Shown piece after piece: positions 43,620 through 51,346 of a stretch of 64,000 bases of DNA. Every line of letters starts with the position of its first letter. Positions within the stretch are counted from its first letter, which is position 1. Source of the DNA: Amycolatopsis bartoniae (GTDB lineage: Bacteria; Actinomycetota; Actinomycetes; Mycobacteriales; Pseudonocardiaceae); contig NZ_JACHWH010000001.1 in NCBI RefSeq assembly GCF_014191255.1, forward strand, positions 248,001 to 312,000, given 5' to 3'. The position numbers were made by a program, and so were the translations under genes. The notes beneath the pieces were generated by a model. It worked only from the letters and a program-made list of their open reading frames with translations, had not been told where the DNA came from and searched no databases.

Positions 43620-44270
43620 ATGCGAGTAGTCATCGCCGGAGGGCACGGAAAGATCGCGTTGCGCCTGGAGCGGCAGCTGGCCGCGAACGGCGACCAGGCG
43701 GTGGGCATCATCCGGAACCCGGAGCACGCGGCGGACCTGCGGGACTCCAGCGCCGAGCCCGCGGTGCTCGACCTGGAGAGCGCGTCCGTCGAAGAGGTCG
43801 CCGAGGTGCTGAAGGGCGCCGACGCCGCGGTGTTCGCCGCCGGCGCGGGCCCGGGCAGCGGGGTCGAGCGCAAGGACACTGTGGATCGTGGTGCGGCGGC
43901 GCTCTTCGGCGCTGCCGCGGAGCTCGCGGGCGTCCGCAGGCACGTGCAGATCGGTTCGATGGGCGTGGGCCGCCCGCCGCGCCCGGGGACGGACGAGGTG
44001 TTCGCCGCGTACCTGAAGGCGAAGGAAGCCGCGGAGGACGACCTGCGCGGGCGAGATCTGGACTGGACCATCATCCGTCCCGGCCGCCTCACCGACGATC
44101 CGCCGACGGGCGAGATCCACCTGGCCGACGAGGTCGACTACGGCGAGATCTCCCGCGACGACGTGGCCGCGGTGATCATCGCGCTCCTCGAAGAGGGCCG
44201 CACCTTCCGCCGCACGCTCGAACTGGTCGGCGGTCACACGCCGATCGCGGAGGCCATCGCCCGCGTCTAA
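43620..44270 (+). CDS. NAD(P)-binding atypical SDR (NmrA/YwnB-like)
   Basis: The product has 216 aa from ATG 43620. The N-terminal dinucleotide motif is VVIAGGHGKIALRLERQL. It lacks a YxxxK catalytic pair in the usual place, as atypical SDRs do, and has LDWTIIRPGRLTDDPPTGEI and VAAVIIALLEEG toward the C-terminus. Its role could be a redox sensor or reductase. It overlaps the convergent flavoprotein gene by four bases. Confidence 0.88.
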   Translation: MRVVIAGGHGKIALRLERQLAANGDQAVGIIRNPEHAADLRDSSAEPAVLDLESASVEEVAEVLKGADAAVFAAGAGPGSGVERKDTVDRGAAALFGAAAELAGVRRHVQIGSMGVGRPPRPGTDEVFAAYLKAKEAAEDDLRGRDLDWTIIRPGRLTDDPPTGEIHLADEVDYGEISRDDVAAVIIALLEEGRTFRRTLELVGGHTPIAEAIARV

Positions 44271-45556
44271 CCCAGGACGCGGTCCAGGTACGGGTTGCTG
44301 AACACCCGCGCGGAATCCACCTCGTCCCGCACGCGGACGAAGTCGTCGAAGTGCGGGTACAGCTTCCGCAGCGCCGGGGCGTCGAGGTCGTGCATCTTGC
44401 CCCAGTGCGGGCGGCCGCCGACCTCGGCGACGATCGCCGCGAAACCCGCGAAGTACTCGCGGTACGGCATGCCGACGAACTGGTGGATCGCGACGTACGC
44501 CGAGTCGCGGCCGTATGCGGTGGACAGCCAGATGTCGTCCGCCGCCGCGACCCGCACTTCCACCGGGAACGCCACCGGGTCCCGCAACCGGGGCACGAGC
44601 GCACGCAGCTCGGTGAGCACGTGGTGCAGCGACTCCCGCGGCACGGCGAACTCGGACTCGACGAACCGCACGCCGCGGTGCGTCACGAACACCCGGTGCG
44701 AGTGGTCGGCGTACTCCCGCGTCGAGAGGGCCGCCGAGGCGAACCGCCCGAGCGGCTGCGTCAGCTTCGGCACCGCGCGGCCCACCCGGCACAGCGTGCC
44801 GAACGCGACGTTCTCCATCACCTGGTAGTCGTAGAACTGCCGGAACCGGCTCAGCGGCCGGTGTTCGTCGGTCCGGTTGTTGCGCTTGACCAGCGCGTTC
44901 TTCCCGTACGGGAACCAGTAGAACTCGAAGTGGTCGTTCTCCTCGGCGAACGAGTCGAAGCCCTCCAGCACCTGCTCCAGCGGTTCGGGCCGTTCCTGCG
45001 CGGAGAGCACGAACGACGGTTCGCACTGCAGCGTCACGCTGGTGATCACGCCGAGCGCACCGAGGCCGACACGCGCGGCGGCGAACAGTTCGGGCCGCTC
45101 GTCCGCCGAGCACCGGACCAGCGAACCGTCGGCGAGCACCAGTTCCAGCGCGACGATCTGCGTGGCCAGGCCCCCGAGCCGCGCGCCGGTGCCGTGCGTT
45201 CCCGTCGACACCGCGCCCGCGATGGTCTGAGCATCGATATCACCGAGGTTGGTCATCGCGAGCCCGAGCCGGTCGAGCTCCGCGTTGAGGCGTTTCAGGG
45301 TGGTGCCCGAACGGACGGTGACCTGGAAGGCACCCGCGTCGAGGGCCTCGACGCCGGTCCACTCGTTCAGGTCAATCGCGTCGGACTCGGCGACGGCGAT
45401 CGGCGTGAACGAATGACCGCTGCCGCGCGGCCGGACGCGGCGGCCCGCGGTGGCCGCACTCGCCACGACCTCGGCGATCTCGGCCACGCTGCGCGGGGTG
45501 TGCACGCGCTGCGGGGCGGCGGTCGCGGTTCCCGCCCAGTTGGTCCACCGGTTCAT
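44267..45556 (-). CDS. FAD-linked sugar-lactone oxidase-like flavoprotein
   Basis: The product has 429 aa. It is of the vanillyl-alcohol-oxidase fold: VRPRGSGHSFTPIA carries the His that binds FAD covalently (near 48), NLGDIDAQTIAGAVSTGTHGTG binds the FAD phosphates, and the C-terminal HWGKMHDLDAPALRKLYP matches the ALO/GULO family (HWGK). It oxidises an aldonolactone or alditol. It is divergent from the PLP enzyme gene with an 83-base shared promoter. Confidence 0.92.
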   Translation of the reverse strand: MNRWTNWAGTATAAPQRVHTPRSVAEIAEVVASAATAGRRVRPRGSGHSFTPIAVAESDAIDLNEWTGVEALDAGAFQVTVRSGTTLKRLNAELDRLGLAMTNLGDIDAQTIAGAVSTGTHGTGARLGGLATQIVALELVLADGSLVRCSADERPELFAAARVGLGALGVITSVTLQCEPSFVLSAQERPEPLEQVLEGFDSFAEENDHFEFYWFPYGKNALVKRNNRTDEHRPLSRFRQFYDYQVMENVAFGTLCRVGRAVPKLTQPLGRFASAALSTREYADHSHRVFVTHRGVRFVESEFAVPRESLHHVLTELRALVPRLRDPVAFPVEVRVAAADDIWLSTAYGRDSAYVAIHQFVGMPYREYFAGFAAIVAEVGGRPHWGKMHDLDAPALRKLYPHFDDFVRVRDEVDSARVFSNPYLDRVLG

Positions 45557-45593
45557 GGGTTGCCCGTTCGTGTCGAAGTGGGGAAAACTTAAG

Positions 45594-45613
45594 TGAAAGA
45601 AATTCGCTTTTCA
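45594..45613. promoter_or_regulatory. candidate operator TGAAA-N10-TTTCA type
   Basis: TGAAAGAAATTCGCTTTTCA lies between the divergent flavoprotein and PLP-enzyme genes. A similar TGAGAAGTTTTCA is found before the beta-glucosidase gene at 47561-47573, so the TetR protein encoded nearby could bind both. Confidence 0.4.
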
Positions 45614-45639
45614 AGTCCTGCTGTCGTACCGTAACTTGC

Positions 45640-46827
45640 ATGACCTCGCCGGACGCGGCTATCTACGACCAGGCCACGAAGGACCTCGACCCGCCCTTCG
45701 CGGTCATCGATCTCGCCGCGTTCGACGACAATGCCGACGATCTCGTCCGCCGCGCGAACGGCACGCCCATCCGACTGGTGAGCAAGTCCGTCCGCTGCCG
45801 CTACCTGCTGGAACGCGCCCTCGCGAAGCCCGGGTTCGCCGGGCTGATGTGCTACTCCCTCGCCGAAGCGCTGTGGCACGTCGAGCAGGGCACCAGTGAC
45901 GACATCCTGGTCGCGTACCCGACTGTCGACCACGGTGCGCTGCGCCGGCTCGTCGCCGACGACCGTGCCCGCGAGATCGTCACGATCATGGTCGACTCGG
46001 TCGAGCACCTCGACGTCGTCGACGCCGCGGTCGGGCACGCGCACGGTGACGTGCGGGTCTGCCTGGAGCTGGACGCGTCGTGGCGGCCGCTCGGCCTGGT
46101 GCACGTCGGCACCCGCCGGTCGCCGGTGTTCACCGTGCGCCAAGCCGCCGAACTCGCGCGGAAAGTCGTGACTCGCAAGGGTTTCCGGCTCGTCGGGCTG
46201 ATGGCCTACGAGGGGCAGATCGCCGGGTTCCCCGACGCGACCGGCTCGCGGACCGACAGCGCGGTGCGGTGGATGCAGCGGAAGTCGGCACGCGAGCTCG
46301 CGCGCCGCCGGGCGGCGACGGTGCGGGCCGTGCGCGCGGTGGCGGACCTGGAGTTCGTGAACGGCGGCGGATCGGGCAGCCTCGAAACGACCGGCGCGGA
46401 ACGCGTCGTGACCGAGGTGGCCGCGGGCTCCGGACTGATCGGCTCGACCCTTTTCGACAGCTACACGCGGTTCCGGCCGCGGCCCGCCGCGCTCTTCGCG
46501 CTGCCAGTTGTCCACAAGCCGACGAACAACATCGCCACGCTGTTCTCGGGCGGTTACATCGCGTCGGGACCGCCCTCGGCGTCCCGGCAGCCGTCGCCGT
46601 ACCTGCCCTCCGGGCTGAAGCTCCTGTCGCTCGAAGGAGCGGGCGAGGTGCAGACGCCCGTACGCGGAAAAGCGGCCCGTGACCTGCGGCTGGGCGATCG
46701 GGTGTGGCTCCGGCACGCCAAGGCGGGGGAGCTCGCGGAGCGGTTCACGCACTACCACGTGGTGGTGGACGGCCGGGTGGAGCGGACCGTGCCCACCTAC
46801 CGTGGGGAACACCAGAACTTCGGGTAG
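45640..46827 (+). CDS. D-threonine aldolase / alanine-racemase-N-type PLP enzyme
   Basis: The product has 395 aa. It is a fold-type III PLP protein: PIRLVSKSVRC holds the probable Schiff-base lysine (Lys50 region), LMAYEGQIAGF and VNGGGSGSLETT bind the phosphate, and a C-terminal DSD1-like domain includes GDRVWLRHAKAGELAERFTHYHVV with metal-ligand His residues. Enzymes of this group cleave D-threonine or deaminate D-amino acids. In actinobacteria this gene is often divergent from a lactone-oxidase gene, as here. Confidence 0.87.
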   Translation: MTSPDAAIYDQATKDLDPPFAVIDLAAFDDNADDLVRRANGTPIRLVSKSVRCRYLLERALAKPGFAGLMCYSLAEALWHVEQGTSDDILVAYPTVDHGALRRLVADDRAREIVTIMVDSVEHLDVVDAAVGHAHGDVRVCLELDASWRPLGLVHVGTRRSPVFTVRQAAELARKVVTRKGFRLVGLMAYEGQIAGFPDATGSRTDSAVRWMQRKSARELARRRAATVRAVRAVADLEFVNGGGSGSLETTGAERVVTEVAAGSGLIGSTLFDSYTRFRPRPAALFALPVVHKPTNNIATLFSGGYIASGPPSASRQPSPYLPSGLKLLSLEGAGEVQTPVRGKAARDLRLGDRVWLRHAKAGELAERFTHYHVVVDGRVERTVPTYRGEHQNFG

Positions 46828-46858
46828 TGACCGGAGCAGTTGTCCACAGGGGTGTGGA

Positions 46859-47479
46859 CTACTCGCCGAGCCGGTCGGCGAGGTACAGCTTGATCACGTG
46901 CTTGGTCTCGTCGACGATCTCCTGGTCGCCCTGTGGGTCGCGCGCGAAGGCGAACTTCAGCAGCGCGTCCGCCATCTCGATCGCCACCGCGACCGCGAGG
47001 GCCAGCCGGTCGCCGGGCGTCTCGATGTAGTTGCGCACCAGCTCGGTCAGCGAGTCCGCGATGACCTTGTTGTTGTCGCGGCTGTCGTCGAGCAGCTGCC
47101 GGTCGACCACGTCGCCGAAGTGCACCTTGGCGAAGCCCGGCACGGCGCGGTGCATGTCGAGGTAGATGTCCAGGATCGAGTCGACCACGTCCCACCAGTG
47201 CGACGGGTCCTCGCGGGCGAGGCGTTCGCTGACCGCGACCATGAACCGGTCGAGGTTGCGCTGGGTCAGCGCCTGCACCACGGCGCGTTTGTCCGGGAAG
47301 AACTGGTAGAGCGAACCGACCGCGACCCCGGCCCGTTTCGCGATCAGCGTGGTGGTGAGGGCGTCGTAGCCGACCTCGTCGATCAGCTGGGCGCTGGCGT
47401 CCAGCATCTGCTCGACCCGTTTCGCGCTGCGCTGCTGCACGGGCTGCCTGCGCAGTGGGGTCGCCTGGGTGTCCGCCAC
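46859..47479 (-). CDS. TetR-family transcriptional regulator
   Basis: The product has 206 aa from GTG 47479, with GGAGGAG upstream. The N-terminal HTH reads ALTTTLIAKRAGVAVGSLYQFFPDKRAVVQAL (residues about 38-70). The ligand domain is helical and specific. It is divergent from the beta-glucosidase gene and is probably its regulator. Confidence 0.92.
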   Translation of the reverse strand: MADTQATPLRRQPVQQRSAKRVEQMLDASAQLIDEVGYDALTTTLIAKRAGVAVGSLYQFFPDKRAVVQALTQRNLDRFMVAVSERLAREDPSHWWDVVDSILDIYLDMHRAVPGFAKVHFGDVVDRQLLDDSRDNNKVIADSLTELVRNYIETPGDRLALAVAVAIEMADALLKFAFARDPQGDQEIVDETKHVIKLYLADRLGE

Positions 47480-47560
47480 GGTTCGCTCCTCCTGGTGCTC
47501 TGAACTGCGACTTTAGCGTGCTGAAACGCTTCCCCCCGGTCGAGGGAACGGGCTATCGTA

Positions 47561-47573
47561 TGAGAAGTTTTCA
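47561..47573. promoter_or_regulatory. candidate TetR operator before the beta-glucosidase gene
   Basis: TGAGAAGTTTTCA is a near-perfect inverted repeat 30 bases before GTG 47603 in the TetR/glucosidase divergent region. Confidence 0.4.
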
Positions 47574-47602
47574 CGTTTGCTCGGCGAAGGGGTCGCGCGG
47601 CA

Positions 47603-48871
47603 GTGGAAGACCTGATCTTTCCGGCGGAGTTCCTCTGGGGCGTGTCCACCTCAGCGTTCCAGATCGAGGGGGCTCCGCGCGAGGACGGGCGTGGACCGTC
47701 CATTTGGGACGATTTCGGCGAGGTGCCCGCCGGCGCCGCGACCGACCACTACCACCGCTACCTCGACGACATCGCGTTGATGGCTGACCTGGGCGTCGGC
47801 GCCTACCGGATGTCCTTCGCCTGGCCGCGGATCCAGCCCGGTGGTTCGGGGAAAATCAACCCCCGTGGTCTGGACTTCTACGACCGGCTGCTCGACGGGG
47901 TGTGCGCGGTCGGCATCGCGCCGGTCGGCACGCTCTACCACTGGGACCTGCCGCTCGAACTGGAGGAAGCGGGCGGCTGGCTGAACCGGGACACCGCGCT
48001 GCGGTTCGCCGAGTACGCCGCGGTCGTGGGCGAAGCCTTCGCCGATCGGGTGAAGATGTGGATTCCGCTCAACGAGCCGATGGTCACGACCGTCTACGGC
48101 TATGCGATCGGTGAATACGCGCCCGGTCGCACACTGCTGCTCGACGCGTTGCCGACCGCCCACCACCAGAACCTGGCCCACGGTCTCGCCGCGCGGGCAC
48201 TGCGCGAGGTGGGGGCGACGAACATCGGCACGGCCAACCACCACTCGCCCGTGTGGCCCGCGAGCGACGGCGAAGCCGATCGGGCGGCCGCCTGCTGGCT
48301 GGACGCGCTGCTCAACGGCCTGTTCGCCGATCCCGTGCTGCTCGGGCGGTATCCGGACGAGATGCTGCCGTTCCTGCCCGCGGACGCCGTCGACGACCTG
48401 CCGGTGATCGCGCAGCCGCTCGACTTCTACGGGGTCAACTACTACGAGCCGCAGGGGGCCGCGGCCCCGAGCGAGGGCAACCCGCTGCCGTTCGAACTAC
48501 GCCCGATCGAGGGTTTTCCGCGCACGACGAACGACTCGCCGATCGTGCCCGACGGGCTGCGGGAGTTGCTCGTCAGCTTCGCCGAGCGCTACGACCTGCC
48601 GCCGGTGTACATCACCGAGAACGGCTGCAGCTTCGACGGGATCTGCGACCGGCAGCGGATCGACTTCCTGGCACGGCACCTCGCGGCGCTGCGGTCGGCG
48701 ATGGACGCGGGGGTCGACGTGCGCGGGTTCTTCGTGTGGTCGTTGCTCGACAACTTCGAGTGGTCGAAGGGTTACGCTCCCCGTTTCGGCCTGGTGCACG
48801 TGGACTACCGCACGCAGCGCCGCACACCGAAGGACTCCTTCGCCTGGTACCGGGAACTGGTGAGCCGATGA
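47603..48871 (+). CDS. glycoside hydrolase family 1 beta-glucosidase
   Basis: The product has 422 aa from GTG 47603. It is a TIM-barrel enzyme with FLWGVSTSAFQIEG at the N-terminus, the acid/base Glu in PLNEPMVT (near residue 157), the nucleophile Glu in YITENGC (near 333), and LLDNFEWSKGYAPRFGLVHVDY at the end. There is no signal peptide, so it hydrolyses beta-glucosides in the cytoplasm after import. The stop overlaps the transporter start (ATGA). Confidence 0.95.
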   Translation: MEDLIFPAEFLWGVSTSAFQIEGAPREDGRGPSIWDDFGEVPAGAATDHYHRYLDDIALMADLGVGAYRMSFAWPRIQPGGSGKINPRGLDFYDRLLDGVCAVGIAPVGTLYHWDLPLELEEAGGWLNRDTALRFAEYAAVVGEAFADRVKMWIPLNEPMVTTVYGYAIGEYAPGRTLLLDALPTAHHQNLAHGLAARALREVGATNIGTANHHSPVWPASDGEADRAAACWLDALLNGLFADPVLLGRYPDEMLPFLPADAVDDLPVIAQPLDFYGVNYYEPQGAAAPSEGNPLPFELRPIEGFPRTTNDSPIVPDGLRELLVSFAERYDLPPVYITENGCSFDGICDRQRIDFLARHLAALRSAMDAGVDVRGFFVWSLLDNFEWSKGYAPRFGLVHVDYRTQRRTPKDSFAWYRELVSR

Positions 48872-50115
48872 CCGACACGGACCTGCCCGCGGCGCTCGCC
48901 GAACCGGTCACGCGGGTGCGCCCGGGCTGGACGAGCCTGCTGTTCCTCGCGAACATCGGCCTCTGGCTGGGGATCTACGCGCCGATCCAGGTCCTGCTGC
49001 CGGAGCAGGCCGAGCTGCTGGACGCGGCGGACAAGGAGCTGGTGTTCGGCATCGTCACGGGGGTCGGCGCGGTGGTCTCGCTGTTCGCGAACCCCCTGGT
49101 CGGGCTGGCGTCGGACCGCACCCGTTCACGGTTCGGCCGCCGTCACCCGTGGACGCTGCTCGGTGCGCTGGTCGGCGCCGCGGGTCTGGTGGTGCTGGCG
49201 CTCGCGGCCAACGTGTTCGTGATGACGGTCGGCTGGTGCGTCGTGCAGGCGGGGCTGAACGGGATGCTGGCGACGCTGACGTCGGCGGTGCCGGACCGGG
49301 TGCCGGTGGAGCAACGCGCGCAGATCGGCGGCCTGGTCGGGATCAGCCAGATGCTGGGCACGGTCCTCGGTGCGGTGCTGGTGACGGTGCTGGTCACGAG
49401 CCTGCCGGGCGGGTACGTCGCGTGTGCGGGTCTGGTGGTGCTGGGCGCGGCGGTGTTCGTGCTGCGGACGCCGGACCTCGCGCTGCCCCGTGGCTGGCGA
49501 CCAGCACACGGCTGGCGCGAGGTGCTGGCCGAGCTGTGGGTCTCGCCGCGTGCGCATCCGGATTTCGCGTGGGCCTGGAGTTGTCACTTCCTGATCAACC
49601 TCGGCAACGCGCTCGGCACGTTCTTCCTGCTGTTCTTCCTCAAGGACGCCGTGCACTACCCGGATCCGGACACCGGCCTGCTGATCATGATGGGCCTGTA
49701 CGGCGCAGCTCTGGTGGTGGGCGGCCTGACGGTGGGCTGGCTGTCGGACCGCAGCGGCCGGCGTAAGCCGTACGTGTGGCTTTCGGTGCTGGTGATGGCC
49801 GCCGCGGCGTTCACGCTGACTATCTGGCAGACCTGGCCGGCCGCACTCGCCGCGTCCCCACTGCTGGGCGTGGGCTTCGGCGCGTACTGGGCGGTGGCGC
49901 TGGCGATCCTCACCCAGGTGCTCCCGGCCGCGCAGGACCGCGCCAAGGACCTGGGGGTCATCAACATCGCGAACCTGCTGCCGCAGGTCATCGCCCCCCT
50001 GCTGGCCACGGTGATCCTGTCGAACCTGGGCGGCTACCCGGCGCTCTTCGCAGCAGCCGGAGTGGCAACGCTGGCCGCGGGCGCCGCGGTGGCGAGGGTC
50101 AAGAGCGTGAAGTGA
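48868..50115 (+). CDS. MFS/GPH-type sugar transporter
   Basis: The product has 415 aa from ATG 48868. It has twelve predicted helices with the MFS loop signatures NPLVGLASDRTRSRFGRRHP (after helix 2) and VGWLSDRSGRRKPY (central loop). Coupled to the beta-glucosidase, it probably imports the beta-glucoside. Confidence 0.9.
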   Translation: MTDTDLPAALAEPVTRVRPGWTSLLFLANIGLWLGIYAPIQVLLPEQAELLDAADKELVFGIVTGVGAVVSLFANPLVGLASDRTRSRFGRRHPWTLLGALVGAAGLVVLALAANVFVMTVGWCVVQAGLNGMLATLTSAVPDRVPVEQRAQIGGLVGISQMLGTVLGAVLVTVLVTSLPGGYVACAGLVVLGAAVFVLRTPDLALPRGWRPAHGWREVLAELWVSPRAHPDFAWAWSCHFLINLGNALGTFFLLFFLKDAVHYPDPDTGLLIMMGLYGAALVVGGLTVGWLSDRSGRRKPYVWLSVLVMAAAAFTLTIWQTWPAALAASPLLGVGFGAYWAVALAILTQVLPAAQDRAKDLGVINIANLLPQVIAPLLATVILSNLGGYPALFAAAGVATLAAGAAVARVKSVK

Positions 50116-50141
50116 CGGGTTTTGCGACTGAGCAAGTGGAA

Positions 50142-50193
50142 CCGCGGGCCGGTGCCGGTCGGGGGAGGGGAGTGCAACGGCACCGGCCCGCGG
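50142..50193 (+). terminator. terminator after the transporter gene
   Basis: A perfect 16-bp stem (50142-50157 and 50178-50193) with a 20-base purine-rich loop begins 27 bases after the stop. Confidence 0.75.
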
Positions 50194-50321
50194 AGTTCTA
50201 GGGGGTCACCGCAAGTGCGATCTGCAAATTCGCACCGGGCGACCATGATGATCAACATAGCGGCGGAGGGGACTGTCCGCCAGGGGTCTTGAGCTAGTTT
50301 TTACGATTAATCGACGAACGG

Positions 50322-50729
50322 TCAGTGCGCTGCGACCTGCGGTATAAGCGCGTGACGGCCCGTCGTCTCGACCTGGGTGGGCTTGGGGGCGCGGCTCTGG
50401 TTCGGCACCGTCGCGCGGGTCCGGCGCGAGGAGCGGCGCAGGTCCTGCTGCGGGGCGAGGCCGCCGGCGACCAGGTGCTCGTGCGCCACCTGCCACACCG
50501 AGCACGGCGCCTTGCAGCGGTGCCAGCGGGTCGAGCAGGTGGGGCAGTCGCCGCGCTCGTCGGGCTCGTGCGCCGACAGCATGGCGCGCCAGCCTTCGGT
50601 CAGGCGGGGCAGCTCCGAACGGGCCACCGAGACGAGTGAGTCCGTGTCCGCGCGGGTGGCGAGGTCGGCGAGCATGTCGAGGCGCTCCCACACCGCGTTG
50701 CGGAGCACCTGCCCAAGAATCTGGTCCAC
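50322..50729 (-). CDS. small Cys-rich protein with a CxxC...CxxxC motif
   Basis: The product has 135 aa from GTG 50729. An N-terminal helical part (MDQILGQVLRNAVWERLDMLADLA) is followed by Cys62, Cys65, Cys72 and Cys76 with His70 (CPTCSTRWHRCKAPC), a likely zinc or redox site, then a basic tail. It is seven bases downstream of the next small gene, so the two are co-transcribed. I do not know the family; it looks specific to Pseudonocardiaceae. Confidence 0.75.
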   Translation of the reverse strand: MDQILGQVLRNAVWERLDMLADLATRADTDSLVSVARSELPRLTEGWRAMLSAHEPDERGDCPTCSTRWHRCKAPCSVWQVAHEHLVAGGLAPQQDLRRSSRRTRATVPNQSRAPKPTQVETTGRHALIPQVAAH

Positions 50730-50736
50730 TTCAGAA

Positions 50737-51063
50737 CTACCTTTCCGTCAGCTTCGCAGCTTCGTTGAGCGCCGCCCGCAGCTGGCCGAGCTGGCCCGCC
50801 GTCAGTCGCGCTGTCTCTCCCGGTGGCCCCACCAGCACCACCTGGTCGTCCTGGACGAGCACGGTCACACAACGCTCCCGGTTGATCATGTCGCCGCACT
50901 GCACGCGCCACACCAGCTGACCGCTCTCGTACCGGCGCACCTGCGCCGCACGGGGGTCCGTCACGGCCGGCACCGCGGAGCGGGGCACCGTCCGCACCGG
51001 CCCGTGGTGGTGAGCCTGGGCGGCCGCACGTGCTGCCGGGATCGAGTCCATGAACTCCACCAC
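50737..51063 (-). CDS. small conserved-looking protein of 108 residues
   Basis: GTG 51063 has GGAGTTGAC before it. The core VWRVQCGDMINRERCVTVLVQDDQVVLVGPPGETARL is beta-rich, with ARLTAGQLGQLRAALNEA as a C-terminal helix. The family is not recognised. It is the first gene of a two-gene unit facing away from the XRE-TPR regulator gene, which suggests a shared regulatory role. Confidence 0.75.
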   Translation of the reverse strand: MVEFMDSIPAARAAAQAHHHGPVRTVPRSAVPAVTDPRAAQVRRYESGQLVWRVQCGDMINRERCVTVLVQDDQVVLVGPPGETARLTAGQLGQLRAALNEAAKLTER

Positions 51064-51144
51064 GTCAACTCCGCTCTGTCGATCTCGGGTCTGTCGTGTC
51101 TTCCGTCGCTCTGTGTGATCGCGGGGTGTGCCCGCTCGCTCACG

Positions 51145-51158
51145 GAGAACTGAGAACT
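51145..51158. repeat. tandem direct repeat in a divergent promoter
   Basis: Two adjacent copies of GAGAACT lie 82 bases before the GTG of the small-protein unit and 189 before the XRE-TPR gene. They could be a paired binding site. Confidence 0.4.
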
Positions 51159-51346
51159 AGATTGCGATGAACCGGACCCGAAGAGAAGCCGAACCGGCAG
51201 CACAGCGGCGACCGGCTCGGGGTACACGGTGAACGGTCAGGAGAGTTCGGCCGGGCTGATCAGACTCGGCAAACAGCGTTTCGCAGGGTTGAATGAGAAT
51301 GCCTACGCTGCGAATCGACGCCCGAGGTGAACGGTGAGGGGGCGCA

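Noticed and set aside
46700-46860. Possible terminator or operator between the PLP enzyme and TetR genes
   Set aside because: Only 31 bases separate the stops and no stem longer than five pairs was found.
50304-50313. CGATTAATCG palindrome downstream of the Cys-motif gene
   Set aside because: A 10-base A/T-rich palindrome is too short to call, and no promoter faces it.
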